Assembly (NCBI GenBank): GCA_002868955.1
Contig: PKTW01000047.1
Span: forward strand, 1 to 44,407
DNA length: 44,407 bases
Reading direction: 5' to 3'
Source of the DNA: Desulfobulbaceae bacterium
GTDB lineage: Bacteria > Desulfobacterota > Desulfobulbia > Desulfobulbales > BM004
Shown: in pieces, positions 15,416 to 23,792 of the stretch
How the letters are laid out: each line of letters opens with the position of its first letter
Position numbering within the stretch: the stretch's first letter is position 1
Notes under the pieces: generated by a model
Told to the model about the DNA's origin: nothing
The model's database searches: none
The model's input: the letters and a program-made list of their open reading frames with translations, nothing else
Translations under genes and position numbers: made by a program

Positions 15416-18400
15416 TTACCCACTGAATTTTTTCTGGTGTACAAAAGCAGGCAGGAAAACTTTTTGGGCCTGTTCCATGAAAAGAGGGTTTGACAGGACC
15501 ATATTTTTACAGCAAAGCAGATTGTAAGGATCATTTTTCTCGCCCTTTTTATTGAAGTCGTTCCCTTCCCATTCAACAATGGCTTTGCGTAGTGCCTCCT
15601 GTTCCTGCTTGCCTTTATGGATTTCCTGTGCAAAAACAAAAGATGAACGGGGAAAAAAGTAAAGCGGCTCTGTTATACCCTGCCAGTATAAATCCAAGAG
15701 TTGTTCCAGGTGAAGGATGCTTTCTGCTGCAGGCCCGTATTCATACATGCCATCTTTCCCGGCATAAAAAGTACTGGTACCATTTTCTGGTGCAGCAGTA
15801 TTCGCTTGGCTGTTAAACACAAGATGGCTGATCCAGCTACGAATGACATCTTTTGGTTTCATGGTGGCATAACGGTATTGCACCAGCCCATTTGCGCTTA
15901 CATTATCAAGGCGACCAGTGATAGAGTAATCACGTATCTTGAGCGTAACTTGCTGCTGTTTTAATTCCTGTCCGGAAAGCAGCCCTGAAAGCCTTTTATG
16001 AAACGATTGGAGATCTGACACCAACTGCATAAAGAATATTTCTCCCACTTTGCCGTGGGGGAGTTCTCCAGACGCTTTCTTGACCCGATAAAGTTTGCCG
16101 CAATCATGCCCTCTTAGAAGGTTTTCCAGTATGTCATGTTCCAGCTTGTATCGCGCCAATCCTTTCAGGGTAAAAGGTTCACTTGTGTCCATTGTCTGAC
16201 TTTCTTCAATTGGGGCAATACCAATGATTTTGACCAGGAGGTAGCGTGCAGGATGGGAAAAGAACCTGACCAGTTCATTGAGCTCAATCTGCTTTAATTC
16301 TTCCGGCGGAGCTGGCAGTGTTGTAGAAAAGGCTGTGTTGATTTTTTTCCGTTCTTGTTTCAGGGCCTTCGCCGCTTCATAGTTTTCCGCCGAATAGCTG
16401 AAGAGTTTACTCTGCCTTCTATTTGTTGGTAAATTGAAGTAGCCGGGATCGAATGGCTGCAAGTGGTGTATTCTGGTGAGAGCACCACTTAAGGCAGCAA
16501 CAGATTCATCCTGATCAACCTGGTGAATATATCCATGGTCAATATAATTCATGAGTTCGCTAACGAGGACAGAGGGTGGCCGTTTGGACCCATCCTGGAT
16601 AGATTGCCCGACAAAACTTATGGACAGTTTATTTCGGGCGGAAAGAAGTGTTTCGAGAAAGAGGTAGCGGTCGTCATAGCGTTTCGACCTGTCTCCCCGT
16701 TTGGGTTTCATGGCCATAAGGTCAAAACTTTTCTTGCGGCCTGAGCGGGGGTATAAACCATCATTCATGCCCATTAGGCAGATAACCTTGAAGGGAATAG
16801 CCCGCATGGGCAGCATTGAACAGAAGGTGACGCCACCTGTGAGAAAGGGGGTTTCACCTGCAATGGGAGAAAATCGTTCATCCAGGGAATGTATCAGAAA
16901 AGACCGGATTACCCGAAGGCTTACTTTTTTTCTGAAATATGTACAGTTTTGCAATTCTTTCAGCCTGTAGAGTAAGCGCTGCAGGACTCTATCCTCTGCT
17001 TCAGATCTTTCATCGAAGCGCAATAACCTGTCTTTAGTGTGTAACAGAATATCAGACCATTCTGTAAGAGTATGCGGATGTTGAAAGGTTTCTGTCAGGT
17101 TGAAAAGATTTTCAGTAAAATCGAGAAATCCGCCAAGAACAATCGTGTCATTTCCTTCAAGACGATCATATGGAAGAATATTTTCAAAAAGCGCCTGGCC
17201 ATTTCCGGACATGGCATATCCCAGCAGTAAGCGCTCAAGACCGGCGCGCCAGGTGTTTTCCCGACAGGACGGCAGTTGAAGGCTTGTTTTGTGTTCCTGG
17301 TCAACACCCCAGCAGATGCGAGTTTCACGCACCCAGTTTTCAATGGTAGCAAGATCTTTATCATTGATGGCGAAACGGCTCTTAACTGCTTCAGCTTTAA
17401 GGATTCCCAGAACATCTATGCTGCTAAAACGAGTTTGCGGCAACCAGAGGATCGCGAGAAAAGTTTCAATGTATCTGCTTGTCACCCTGATTGATTGATC
17501 AGAAATAGAATATGGTATTTTCTTGTGGGTAGAGGTCTCGGCATCAAAAACAGCTCTGATCAATGGGGCATATTCGTTTATTTCAGGAGCCATGACAAGT
17601 ATATCCCTTGGCTCGATCGGTTCATACGGGTCGGTATTGTCGAAGATCTCCAGAAGTTGATCAAAGAGGGTTTCAACCTCTCGCATGGGGCTATGACAGG
17701 AATGAAAAGTGAGTGAAGCATCGTTGTTTTTAATTATTTTCTTATTATAAGCTGGCTCCAGTGATGCTTCCCGGTTTTCTCGTAAATAGAAAATATCCTG
17801 CTGGATATTTGACAGGAGTGTATCATCTCCCGGATCTTTGAAAAATTCGAGGTCTTCGGAGTTGGACTCCTGTAGCATTGTCATGAAATCTCTGCCAAGG
17901 TGCCCCATTGAAGCCAGCAGGCTATTTCCCTCTTTGAGGTGCAGTGTGTCCTGGTTTGCAGCTTCCTGACGGCTAATTTTTACGATATCCCGGTCAGCAA
18001 TGATATCAAACCAGTATTCCTGGCAGGGATTCATTATAAAAAAATGCAGGTCAATATGATGTGCCAGCGCGGCAAGAACTCTTAGGTGATAGGGCGGCAG
18101 GGATGATATGCCGAAAACCGAAACCCTGGGAGGCAGTATTGTATGGTCGAAGGTGGGGTCGAGAATTTTTTTCTCAAATAATTGCAAAAGTCTGGCCCGG
18201 TGATAATCCGGGGGAAGTTGATTTTGGCAAAGACGATCCAAGAGACGGCACCAAATTAATGCTTGCCATGCAGTATCACCAGGAGCCTGTTCTGTCTTGT
18301 CCTCCCAGGCAAGAATCATCCGGGGTCTGAAAAGGGTATACTGGTCAAAGAGATCAGCAATTTCATAAGACAGCTGGTAAAGCTTCAGGTCATCACCAGA

Positions 18401-18751
18401 ATCGAGATATGATGCGATCTTTATTAAATGAGATTCGTCCTGTATTTCGGGAAGCATGTCCATTAAATGCCAGAGAATAAATTCCTTAGCAAATGGCGAT
18501 ACGTCGGGTATATCTGGCATTATAAGCTTGTACATTCTGCTTATAAATGTATTGGGAAAGGGATAATCGCAGTTGGCCCAGATCTGTAACCTGTTTGCAG
18601 TTTCCATGGCAAGCCAGCGTGCCATCCCCCTGCTTTGCACGAGGACTATTTCTTTTTGCAAGGGTGGAAGTGGTTGGGCAAGGAGCAATTCGGCATAGGT
18701 GTCGGCAAGAATTTCTAGCCTGTTGCTGGAATAGAGATGAATGCCTGGCAT
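15416..18751 (-). CDS. recC: Exonuclease V (RecBCD) subunit RecC
   Basis: A 1111-residue protein, close to the E. coli RecC length. Family stretches include the N-terminal LFSSNRLE-like opening (LYSSNRLEILADTYAELL), VQSRGMARWLAMETANRLQIWANCDYPFPN, VSVFGISSLPPYHLRVLAALA, and FCSMLPMRAIPFKVICLMGMNDGLYPR. RecC is the Chi-recognition and scaffold subunit of the helicase-nuclease that processes DNA double-strand breaks. recB and recD, which normally flank it, are not here: a response regulator lies 53 bases upstream and purC is convergent downstream. They must be elsewhere in the genome if the enzyme is functional. Confidence 0.93.
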   Translation of the reverse strand: MPGIHLYSSNRLEILADTYAELLLAQPLPPLQKEIVLVQSRGMARWLAMETANRLQIWANCDYPFPNTFISRMYKLIMPDIPDVSPFAKEFILWHLMDMLPEIQDESHLIKIASYLDSGDDLKLYQLSYEIADLFDQYTLFRPRMILAWEDKTEQAPGDTAWQALIWCRLLDRLCQNQLPPDYHRARLLQLFEKKILDPTFDHTILPPRVSVFGISSLPPYHLRVLAALAHHIDLHFFIMNPCQEYWFDIIADRDIVKISRQEAANQDTLHLKEGNSLLASMGHLGRDFMTMLQESNSEDLEFFKDPGDDTLLSNIQQDIFYLRENREASLEPAYNKKIIKNNDASLTFHSCHSPMREVETLFDQLLEIFDNTDPYEPIEPRDILVMAPEINEYAPLIRAVFDAETSTHKKIPYSISDQSIRVTSRYIETFLAILWLPQTRFSSIDVLGILKAEAVKSRFAINDKDLATIENWVRETRICWGVDQEHKTSLQLPSCRENTWRAGLERLLLGYAMSGNGQALFENILPYDRLEGNDTIVLGGFLDFTENLFNLTETFQHPHTLTEWSDILLHTKDRLLRFDERSEAEDRVLQRLLYRLKELQNCTYFRKKVSLRVIRSFLIHSLDERFSPIAGETPFLTGGVTFCSMLPMRAIPFKVICLMGMNDGLYPRSGRKKSFDLMAMKPKRGDRSKRYDDRYLFLETLLSARNKLSISFVGQSIQDGSKRPPSVLVSELMNYIDHGYIHQVDQDESVAALSGALTRIHHLQPFDPGYFNLPTNRRQSKLFSYSAENYEAAKALKQERKKINTAFSTTLPAPPEELKQIELNELVRFFSHPARYLLVKIIGIAPIEESQTMDTSEPFTLKGLARYKLEHDILENLLRGHDCGKLYRVKKASGELPHGKVGEIFFMQLVSDLQSFHKRLSGLLSGQELKQQQVTLKIRDYSITGRLDNVSANGLVQYRYATMKPKDVIRSWISHLVFNSQANTAAPENGTSTFYAGKDGMYEYGPAAESILHLEQLLDLYWQGITEPLYFFPRSSFVFAQEIHKGKQEQEALRKAIVEWEGNDFNKKGEKNDPYNLLCCKNMVLSNPLFMEQAQKVFLPAFVHQKKFSG

Positions 18752-18804
18752 CGGTAATATCTAGACCATCAGGGTTCTTTTGGCGGATAGGTTCAGGCTG
18801 GGAA

Positions 18805-19827
18805 TCAATTTGAATCTGCCTGCACCAGGACTGATTGAACCCGGTCACGACCATCATCCTTGGCTTTATAGAGAGCCTGGTCTGCAAGAGCAATAAGGGT
18901 CTCCGGTTCAGTATCACTTTGCGGAACTAGCGTACATACCCCTAAACTGATGCTGACAATGTCTCTTACTCTTGATTTGGGATGGGCGATCTGCAAGGCT
19001 TGTATAGCCTGGTGCATCTCCTTGGCAACCTTTACAGCCCCGTTTAAATCTGTATCAGGAAGCACTACGCAAAATTCTTCTCCGCCGTAACGAGCCAACA
19101 AATCACTTTCCCGATGAATAGCCGAATACAGTCCATCTGCCACCTTTTTCAGACAACTATCGCCGCCTTGGTGGCCATAATAATCGTTATAAAGCTTGAA
19201 AAAGTCAATATCGATCATTATTAGGCTGATGGGAGTCTCGGCCCGTATTGCCCTGTACCATTCCTTTCTCAGGGATTCATCAAATATCCTGCGGTTTGCA
19301 AGACCGGTTAAACTGTCAATGGATGAGAGTTTTTTCAGGTTGCGGTTTGCTTCTGCTAATTGCGCCTGGCTTTTTTTAAGGGCCCGGAAAGCCTCGTCTC
19401 TTTCAAGTTGATTTATGTATGCCTGGGAGTGATAGCGAATTCTTGCTATCAGTTCAACAGTATCGGGCAATTTGACCAGGTAGTCATTGGCGCCGAGCAT
19501 AAAGGCTTCACTCTTGAAAGAGGCTTCTTCACCGGCCGATAAAACAATAATCGGTATTTTGGCGCATGCTGCATTTGCCCTGAAGTAGCGGACCATCATC
19601 AGGCCGTCAATCTCAGGCATAACAAGATCCTGGAGTATAACAGTAGCATTGATTTTTGCAGCCAGCCTGATTGCCTTACTCGGGTCCTGGCAGTAGTGAA
19701 GCTCGATATCCTTTTCGCTGTTGAGTGCTTGTTGTATTGCCTCGGCTATTTTTATCTGATCATCAACGAGCAGAACATTAATATTGTGCTGCCGCATTGG
19801 ATAATTTAAATTAGTTGTTCTACGCAT
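18805..19827 (-). CDS. Response regulator-GGDEF diguanylate cyclase
   Basis: About 340 residues. An N-terminal receiver domain opens INVLLVDDQIKIAEA, carries the phospho-acceptor Asp in VILQDLVMP, a Ser in IIVLSAGEE and the Lys in YLVKLPD. A short coiled coil (LKKSQAQLAEANRNLKKLSS) leads into a GGDEF domain with DIDFFKLYNDYYGH and an intact RYGGEEF active site. An RxxD product-inhibition site (RESD) sits five residues before it. It should make c-di-GMP in response to an unidentified kinase. I chose the ATG at 19827; a GTG at 19857 and an ATG at 19797 are alternatives. It precedes recC by 53 bases but a functional link is doubtful. Confidence 0.9.
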   Translation of the reverse strand: MRRTTNLNYPMRQHNINVLLVDDQIKIAEAIQQALNSEKDIELHYCQDPSKAIRLAAKINATVILQDLVMPEIDGLMMVRYFRANAACAKIPIIVLSAGEEASFKSEAFMLGANDYLVKLPDTVELIARIRYHSQAYINQLERDEAFRALKKSQAQLAEANRNLKKLSSIDSLTGLANRRIFDESLRKEWYRAIRAETPISLIMIDIDFFKLYNDYYGHQGGDSCLKKVADGLYSAIHRESDLLARYGGEEFCVVLPDTDLNGAVKVAKEMHQAIQALQIAHPKSRVRDIVSISLGVCTLVPQSDTEPETLIALADQALYKAKDDGRDRVQSVLVQADSN

Positions 19828-19872
19828 TGTATTTTGCTCTTTTAACAAAAAAGTCACTGATTGTCTTTCGAC

Positions 19873-19888
19873 CCTGCCTGCAGGCAGG
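19873..19888. repeat. 16-bp perfect palindrome in the leader of the GGDEF regulator gene
   Basis: CCTGCCTGCAGGCAGG reads the same on both strands. It lies about 45-60 bases upstream of the chosen start of the response regulator gene. It could form a tight hairpin in the leader RNA or serve as a dimeric protein site. Confidence 0.5.
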
Positions 19889-20146
19889 ATATCGGTGACT
19901 GCGTTTTTCTGCCTTGCAGACTCGGATATTTCATTAAAAATGCTTGAATCAGGTTCTTGGGAAATTGTATGTCCGTTACTTCCTGCTATTTGTTGAAGCC
20001 AGTTTGGTGCTGAAACTGATAACCGGATTGCGGGAGTGTTCTGTCTTTCCTGTCATGTTTTGCAGTAAGGTGAACAGCTGGTATTAAAATTTGAGGGATA
20101 CGTCGGATGCATCATGACGGTAAAATTTTAAATTTAAGGTTATTTT

Positions 20147-20174
20147 AATTTACAATAAATCATTATTAAGTCAA
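20147..20174 (-). promoter_or_regulatory. Probable promoter for the response regulator-GGDEF gene
   Basis: On the minus strand TTGACT (20174-20169) and TAAATT (20152-20147) are 16 bases apart, 5/6 and 4/6 matches. The leader before the gene would be about 310 bases and includes the palindrome at 19873-19888. The rest of the 19828-20237 gap shows no gene; very short open frames there have no ribosome sites. Confidence 0.45.
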
Positions 20175-20237
20175 AAGGTTTATTAGCATTTTCGGTGATG
20201 TGCCGCGGTGGGGAGGCACCTGGGTGCTGGATGAATT

Positions 20238-21620
20238 TCAGTATAGAGCAGATCCAGGGGTACGCGGGAAAGGTATGACCTCTCGAATATTATTCATGGC
20301 AGTGACAAATTGCAGGAATCTCTCAAACCCAAGGCCGAAGCCTGAATGCGGCGCTGTGCCGAAAGCTCTCAGGTCGAGATACCAGCGGTATTCTTCAAAG
20401 TTAAGACGCAGTTCCTGCATTCTGGCAACAAGAACATCGTAGCGCTCCTCCCGCTGGCTGCCGCCAATTATCTCGCCAAGTCCTGGCAGTAAAAGGTCCA
20501 TGGCGGCAACTGTTTTCCCGTCAGCATTGACCCGCATGTAAAAGGGTTTTATGTCTTTGGGATAGTCAGTAATAAAAACCGGTTGGTCAAATACATTTTC
20601 ACAGATATAGCGTTCATGTTCCGCCTGCAGATCTGTTCCCCAGCGGACAGGGAATTCAAAATTTTTATTGGATTTTTGCAGTATGTCTACCGCTTCAGTG
20701 TAGGTTATGCGGGTAAAGGGTTTTTCTATTACTTTTTCCAGCTTCGCGAAAAGTTTTTTGTCTATAAAATTGGCGAACAGACTCATATCCTGGGCATCTT
20801 TTTCTAGGACATGGTGTACAAGATATTTCAGGAATGATTCAGCCAGGGCCATGTTTTCAGTAAGATCACAAAAGGCCATTTCAGGTTCAACCATCCAGAA
20901 TTCGGCTAAATGACGGCTTGTGTTGGAATTTTCAGCTCTGAATGTGGGGCCGAAGGTATATACATTACCCATGGCCATGGCATATACCTCAGCCTGTAAC
21001 TGGCCGCTGACAGTCAAGTTGGCTGGTTTGCCAAAAAAATCGGAGTCTATTGGTTCTTGTGAATTATCTTTCCGGATATGCAGCGGGGCAGTAACCCTGA
21101 ACATTTCACCAGCGCCTTCACAATCAATTGTTGTAATTATGGGAGTATGGACAAGAATAAAACCTTGATCCTGGAAAAATTGATGAACCGCATAACTGAG
21201 CGATGAACGGATTCTGGCAATGGCGCCCAAACTGTTGGTCCGCGGCCTGAGATGCGCAATATTCCGCAGGAATTCAAAGGAGTGTCTTTTTTTCTGGAGA
21301 GGATAACTTTCCGGATCGGCCCAGCCATATACCTCGATTTTGTCTGCATGAAGTTCAACTGTCTGGCCTTTGGCAGGAGATTCCCTCAACTCGCCTGCAA
21401 CAAGGACGGAGCACCCCGTGTGAAGTTTTAAGACAATATCCTTGTAATTTCCCAGAGCAGAGGAAGCTATAACCTGGAGGTTGGCAAGACAGGAACCATC
21501 ATTAATTTCCAGAAATGAAAAATCCCTGGCATCGCGCCGGGTTCTTAACCAGCCCCGCACTTCAATTTTCTGCTTAAGAGGTTCTGTTGCCAGGATATTT
21601 TTGATTCTTTTGTTTTGCAT
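20238..21620 (-). CDS. asnS: Asparaginyl-tRNA synthetase
   Basis: A class IIb synthetase of about 460 residues. The N-terminal OB-fold anticodon domain includes [24 protein letters not shown]. Motif 2 is in [25 protein letters not shown], and motif 3 is [10 protein letters not shown], followed by IPFPRTPGS. The sequence follows E. coli AsnRS closely over its length, including [16 protein letters not shown]. It charges tRNA-Asn directly. I prefer the ATG at 21620 (MQNKRIKN) over the ATG ten codons upstream because the extra residues are not family-like. A glycosyltransferase gene lies upstream on the same strand after about 135 bases. Confidence 0.95.
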   Translation of the reverse strand: MQNKRIKNILATEPLKQKIEVRGWLRTRRDARDFSFLEINDGSCLANLQVIASSALGNYKDIVLKLHTGCSVLVAGELRESPAKGQTVELHADKIEVYGWADPESYPLQKKRHSFEFLRNIAHLRPRTNSLGAIARIRSSLSYAVHQFFQDQGFILVHTPIITTIDCEGAGEMFRVTAPLHIRKDNSQEPIDSDFFGKPANLTVSGQLQAEVYAMAMGNVYTFGPTFRAENSNTSRHLAEFWMVEPEMAFCDLTENMALAESFLKYLVHHVLEKDAQDMSLFANFIDKKLFAKLEKVIEKPFTRITYTEAVDILQKSNKNFEFPVRWGTDLQAEHERYICENVFDQPVFITDYPKDIKPFYMRVNADGKTVAAMDLLLPGLGEIIGGSQREERYDVLVARMQELRLNFEEYRWYLDLRAFGTAPHSGFGLGFERFLQFVTAMNNIREVIPFPRTPGSALY

Positions 21621-21756
21621 ATGAAAAAATTCCAAATGTTTCTGAAACAAATCCAGCCGTTTTTCACTGAAGAACTATCATATAATCATGGCGCTGGCTA
21701 GTATTCTAATTTGTTGAGTTTTGCTCAAAAAGTAACTTTTCAAAACAGGCACTATA

Positions 21757-22521
21757 CTATTTTGCAGGTCTTGTGTACCAGAACCTGCAGAGTTTGCGGC
21801 TGCGAAGAGCAAAGGGAAAAACTGTGAATAGAAGCAGCAGCAGGGCTATTTGCATGGATGAATACCAATGAAATTTTCTGCCGGAAGTAATGACAGGATG
21901 CTCTTCCAGAATGGCAAAAACCAATTTGTGCTTTTCCCCCCAGCTCTTCATCCGACGAGACAAGAAAATTTCTTCCCCAGCGTATATTTTTTCATCAAAA
22001 CCCCCTATTGCAAAAAAGCACTGGGCCAGGCAGAATATAAAACTGCCTGCAGCAAGCTTGTTGGTCTTGGAAATCCAGTTCCATAATTTGACAAGCCTTG
22101 CAGCCAGAAAAGGCAATTGCGAATCAAAATTAAGAACAGTGCCCCCCCCACAACAGGTGCCATTTGCTAAAAGGGTTAGCGCCTGATTAAGCAGGGCAGG
22201 GGGAAGGTTGGTGTCGGCATCTAAAAAGACAAGAAAAGCACCATTCGCTGCCCGGGCCCCGGAGTTGCGTGCTTTAGCAATCTGGCGAAAAGGTTCAGGA
22301 ACGATCGTGGCACCGTATTTTAGGGCGACTTCTGCAGTCTTGTCTGTGGAATTATTGTCAACAACAATAATTTCCCCCGGATATGGGACGGTTTCCATTG
22401 CCAGGAGCAGATCTGCAAGAGTCTCAGGCAGAAAAGCTTCTTCGTTATAAGCCGGTATAATAACAGAATAACAAAGATCCTTGCCTTGTGCTGTTTGTCT
22501 CTTGAGACTTGATTGAACCAT
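21757..22521 (-). CDS. Family 2 glycosyltransferase, membrane-attached
   Basis: A 254-residue GT-A fold transferase. SVIIPAYNEEAFLPETL is the nucleotide-sugar-binding start, EIIVVDNNSTDKT the first loop, and VFLDADTNLP the DxD-type metal site. A later GAGEEIFLSRRMK-type segment (YAGEEIFLSRR) fits the catalytic ED region. A hydrophobic helix near residues 225-245 suggests attachment to the membrane. The acceptor and sugar are not predictable. No cell-wall or capsule genes adjoin it. Confidence 0.82.
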   Translation of the reverse strand: MVQSSLKRQTAQGKDLCYSVIIPAYNEEAFLPETLADLLLAMETVPYPGEIIVVDNNSTDKTAEVALKYGATIVPEPFRQIAKARNSGARAANGAFLVFLDADTNLPPALLNQALTLLANGTCCGGGTVLNFDSQLPFLAARLVKLWNWISKTNKLAAGSFIFCLAQCFFAIGGFDEKIYAGEEIFLSRRMKSWGEKHKLVFAILEEHPVITSGRKFHWYSSMQIALLLLLFTVFPFALRSRKLCRFWYTRPAK

Positions 22522-22632
22522 AATTAATATTGTAAAAGAAACATAAAAAACAAGTTAATGAGGAACCGTAAAAAAGTATTCATGTTATTCTTAAGATAAA
22601 GAGAAGTAAAACAATTTTCACAAGAGGTATCA

Positions 22633-22863
22633 ATGAAAGCATTTGAATATAAAATCACAAAACACCCGGCAGAAACCTTTAATGAACTCGTTTACTATTG
22701 CTCGGAAGCAGGAGAGTGCACATTGGACCAGATACCGCATGACCAGACAGAGACTCTGCAGAATATTTTAAATGCTGAGGGAGCAACTGGCTGGGAGCTT
22801 ATCCAGGTTTCTTTCGGACACAATGGAATAATTGCCTTCTGGAAAAAAGAACAACCGGCCTGA
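22633..22863 (+). CDS. DUF4177-like small protein
   Basis: A 76-residue soluble protein starting MKAFEYKI and ending with GWELIQVSFGHNGIIAFWKKE, the pattern of DUF4177-type proteins (a Y-E-Y-K strand, then GWEL and a terminal basic strand). The middle has an acidic insert with two cysteines. The function of the family is unknown. It has a ribosome site (AAGAGGT) and stands alone in plus orientation, followed by a structured intergenic block. Confidence 0.6.
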   Translation: MKAFEYKITKHPAETFNELVYYCSEAGECTLDQIPHDQTETLQNILNAEGATGWELIQVSFGHNGIIAFWKKEQPA

Positions 22864-23087
22864 TCCGAGCTATGAAAGGAACACCACCTGTAGAGTACCG
22901 ATGCTCCTCCCTGAGGGGAGTTGAAAGAATCGAACAGGAACAGCGAGCCTCTTAGCCTCTTGAGCGTGCATTCGCCGAAGCGCGGGGTCTAGGTGTTTCC
23001 GGATGCTTCATTATCTGCTGCGGGGTAGAACCCTTAACTGCAGGAAATGAACGCGTGAATGTGATATAAGTAAAGGCCTAACCCAAA
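22864..23087 (+). other. Structured intergenic block, possible non-coding RNA
   Basis: No gene is visible, but the plus strand shows nested pairing. GGAACACC (22878-22885) can pair with GGTGTTTCC (22992-23000) with one bulge, closing a domain that contains a perfect hairpin CTCCC-TGAG-GGGAG (22907-22920). After it come further G/C-rich arms separated by purine-rich linkers (for example GGAAATGAACGCG). The style recalls domain I of a group II intron, but no reverse transcriptase and no domain V are visible. The strand is a guess. Confidence 0.3.
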
Positions 23088-23133
23088 AAAATCCCCGCGG
23101 TTTGCACATCGTGTATGCATACTGTCGCGGGGA
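23085..23133 (-). terminator. Rho-independent terminator of the mltB-umuDC-regulator operon
   Basis: TCCCCGCG (23092-23099) pairs exactly with CGCGGGGA (23126-23133). On the minus strand the stem is followed by seven T (23091-23085). It lies about 20 bases beyond the stop of the last small gene. Confidence 0.75.
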
Positions 23134-23151
23134 GTTTCATTTGCATCACAC

Positions 23152-23340
23152 TTAATCAATATTTTCAAGGTAATCCTTGAGTTTTTCAAGCAGGCTTTCC
23201 GGGAGTTCCTCTTTGTAGATAAATGCCTGGGCTTCCTCGCCGGTGATCAGTTGCTTGATTTCAAGCGGCAGTGCCCGCAAGACAGCCATTCTTTGGGGGT
23301 CGGGTTTTTCCTTTCGGGGCCCGGCATGTCCATTATTCAT
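23152..23340 (-). CDS. Small hypothetical protein, last gene of the umuDC operon
   Basis: A 62-residue charged protein. The N-terminus is basic and proline-rich (RKEKPDPQR), followed by two predicted helices (LRALPLEIKQLITGEEAQAFIY and LPESLLEKLKDYLENID). I recognise no family. It lies 20 bases downstream of the XRE regulator and just ahead of a terminator, which supports it as a real gene although its ribosome site is poor. The mainly helical, acidic end could be a protein-binding partner of the regulator; that is a guess. Confidence 0.5.
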   Translation of the reverse strand: MNNGHAGPRKEKPDPQRMAVLRALPLEIKQLITGEEAQAFIYKEELPESLLEKLKDYLENID

Positions 23341-23360
23341 TGTTTTTCACAGTAAAGCAG

Positions 23361-23735
23361 CTACAGGAGATCACTCATTACAATACATTCACGGCAGATT
23401 TTCATTTTTTCCTTCCAGGTCTTTTGAGCTTTGCATTCGCAGATGGTGCCATTTACCAGCCAGCAGAATCTACCGGCATTATATTCATAAGCTGGGCATT
23501 CCTTGCGGCGTTTCGGGGGGCATTTTTTTATGATCCAGCAGGGCTTGGCCAGGTCACGGTTTCCTCTTTTCCTCGATAGAAGGAAAAACATCTGCCGTTC
23601 CACATGTGTCGGAATTGACCGCCAACCCTGCTCATAGCTGTATATGGCTTTCACCGAAACGCCGAGAAGCTGTGACATTTCCTTCTGGGTCTTGTCAAGC
23701 CTCGTCCGCGCCGCCACAAACTCTTCTTTTTCCAC
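23361..23735 (-). CDS. XRE-type regulator with C-terminal Cys/Trp-rich domain
   Basis: A 124-residue protein in two parts. Residues 1-50 form a helix-turn-helix (ARTRLDKTQKEMSQLLGVSVKAIYSYEQGWRSIP). Residues 65-124 hold eight cysteines in a pattern (CWIIKKCPPKRRKECPAYEYNAGRFCW, then C-E-C and CRECIV) that I know from small metal- or cluster-binding domains attached to deltaproteobacterial sensor proteins. It could be a redox- or metal-responsive repressor. The start is a GTG with GGAGG five bases upstream. It lies 57 bases after umuC in the same orientation, so it is likely the fourth gene of the mltB-umuD-umuC operon. Confidence 0.75.
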   Translation of the reverse strand: MEKEEFVAARTRLDKTQKEMSQLLGVSVKAIYSYEQGWRSIPTHVERQMFFLLSRKRGNRDLAKPCWIIKKCPPKRRKECPAYEYNAGRFCWLVNGTICECKAQKTWKEKMKICRECIVMSDLL

Positions 23736-23792
23736 CTCTACCTCCAGATATTATGGTTTTGCTTTTGTGTATTTTGAACCATGCGGAGTGCA

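Noticed and set aside
22864-23087. Retron or diversity-generating retroelement RNA
   Set aside because: No reverse transcriptase gene is adjacent on either strand.
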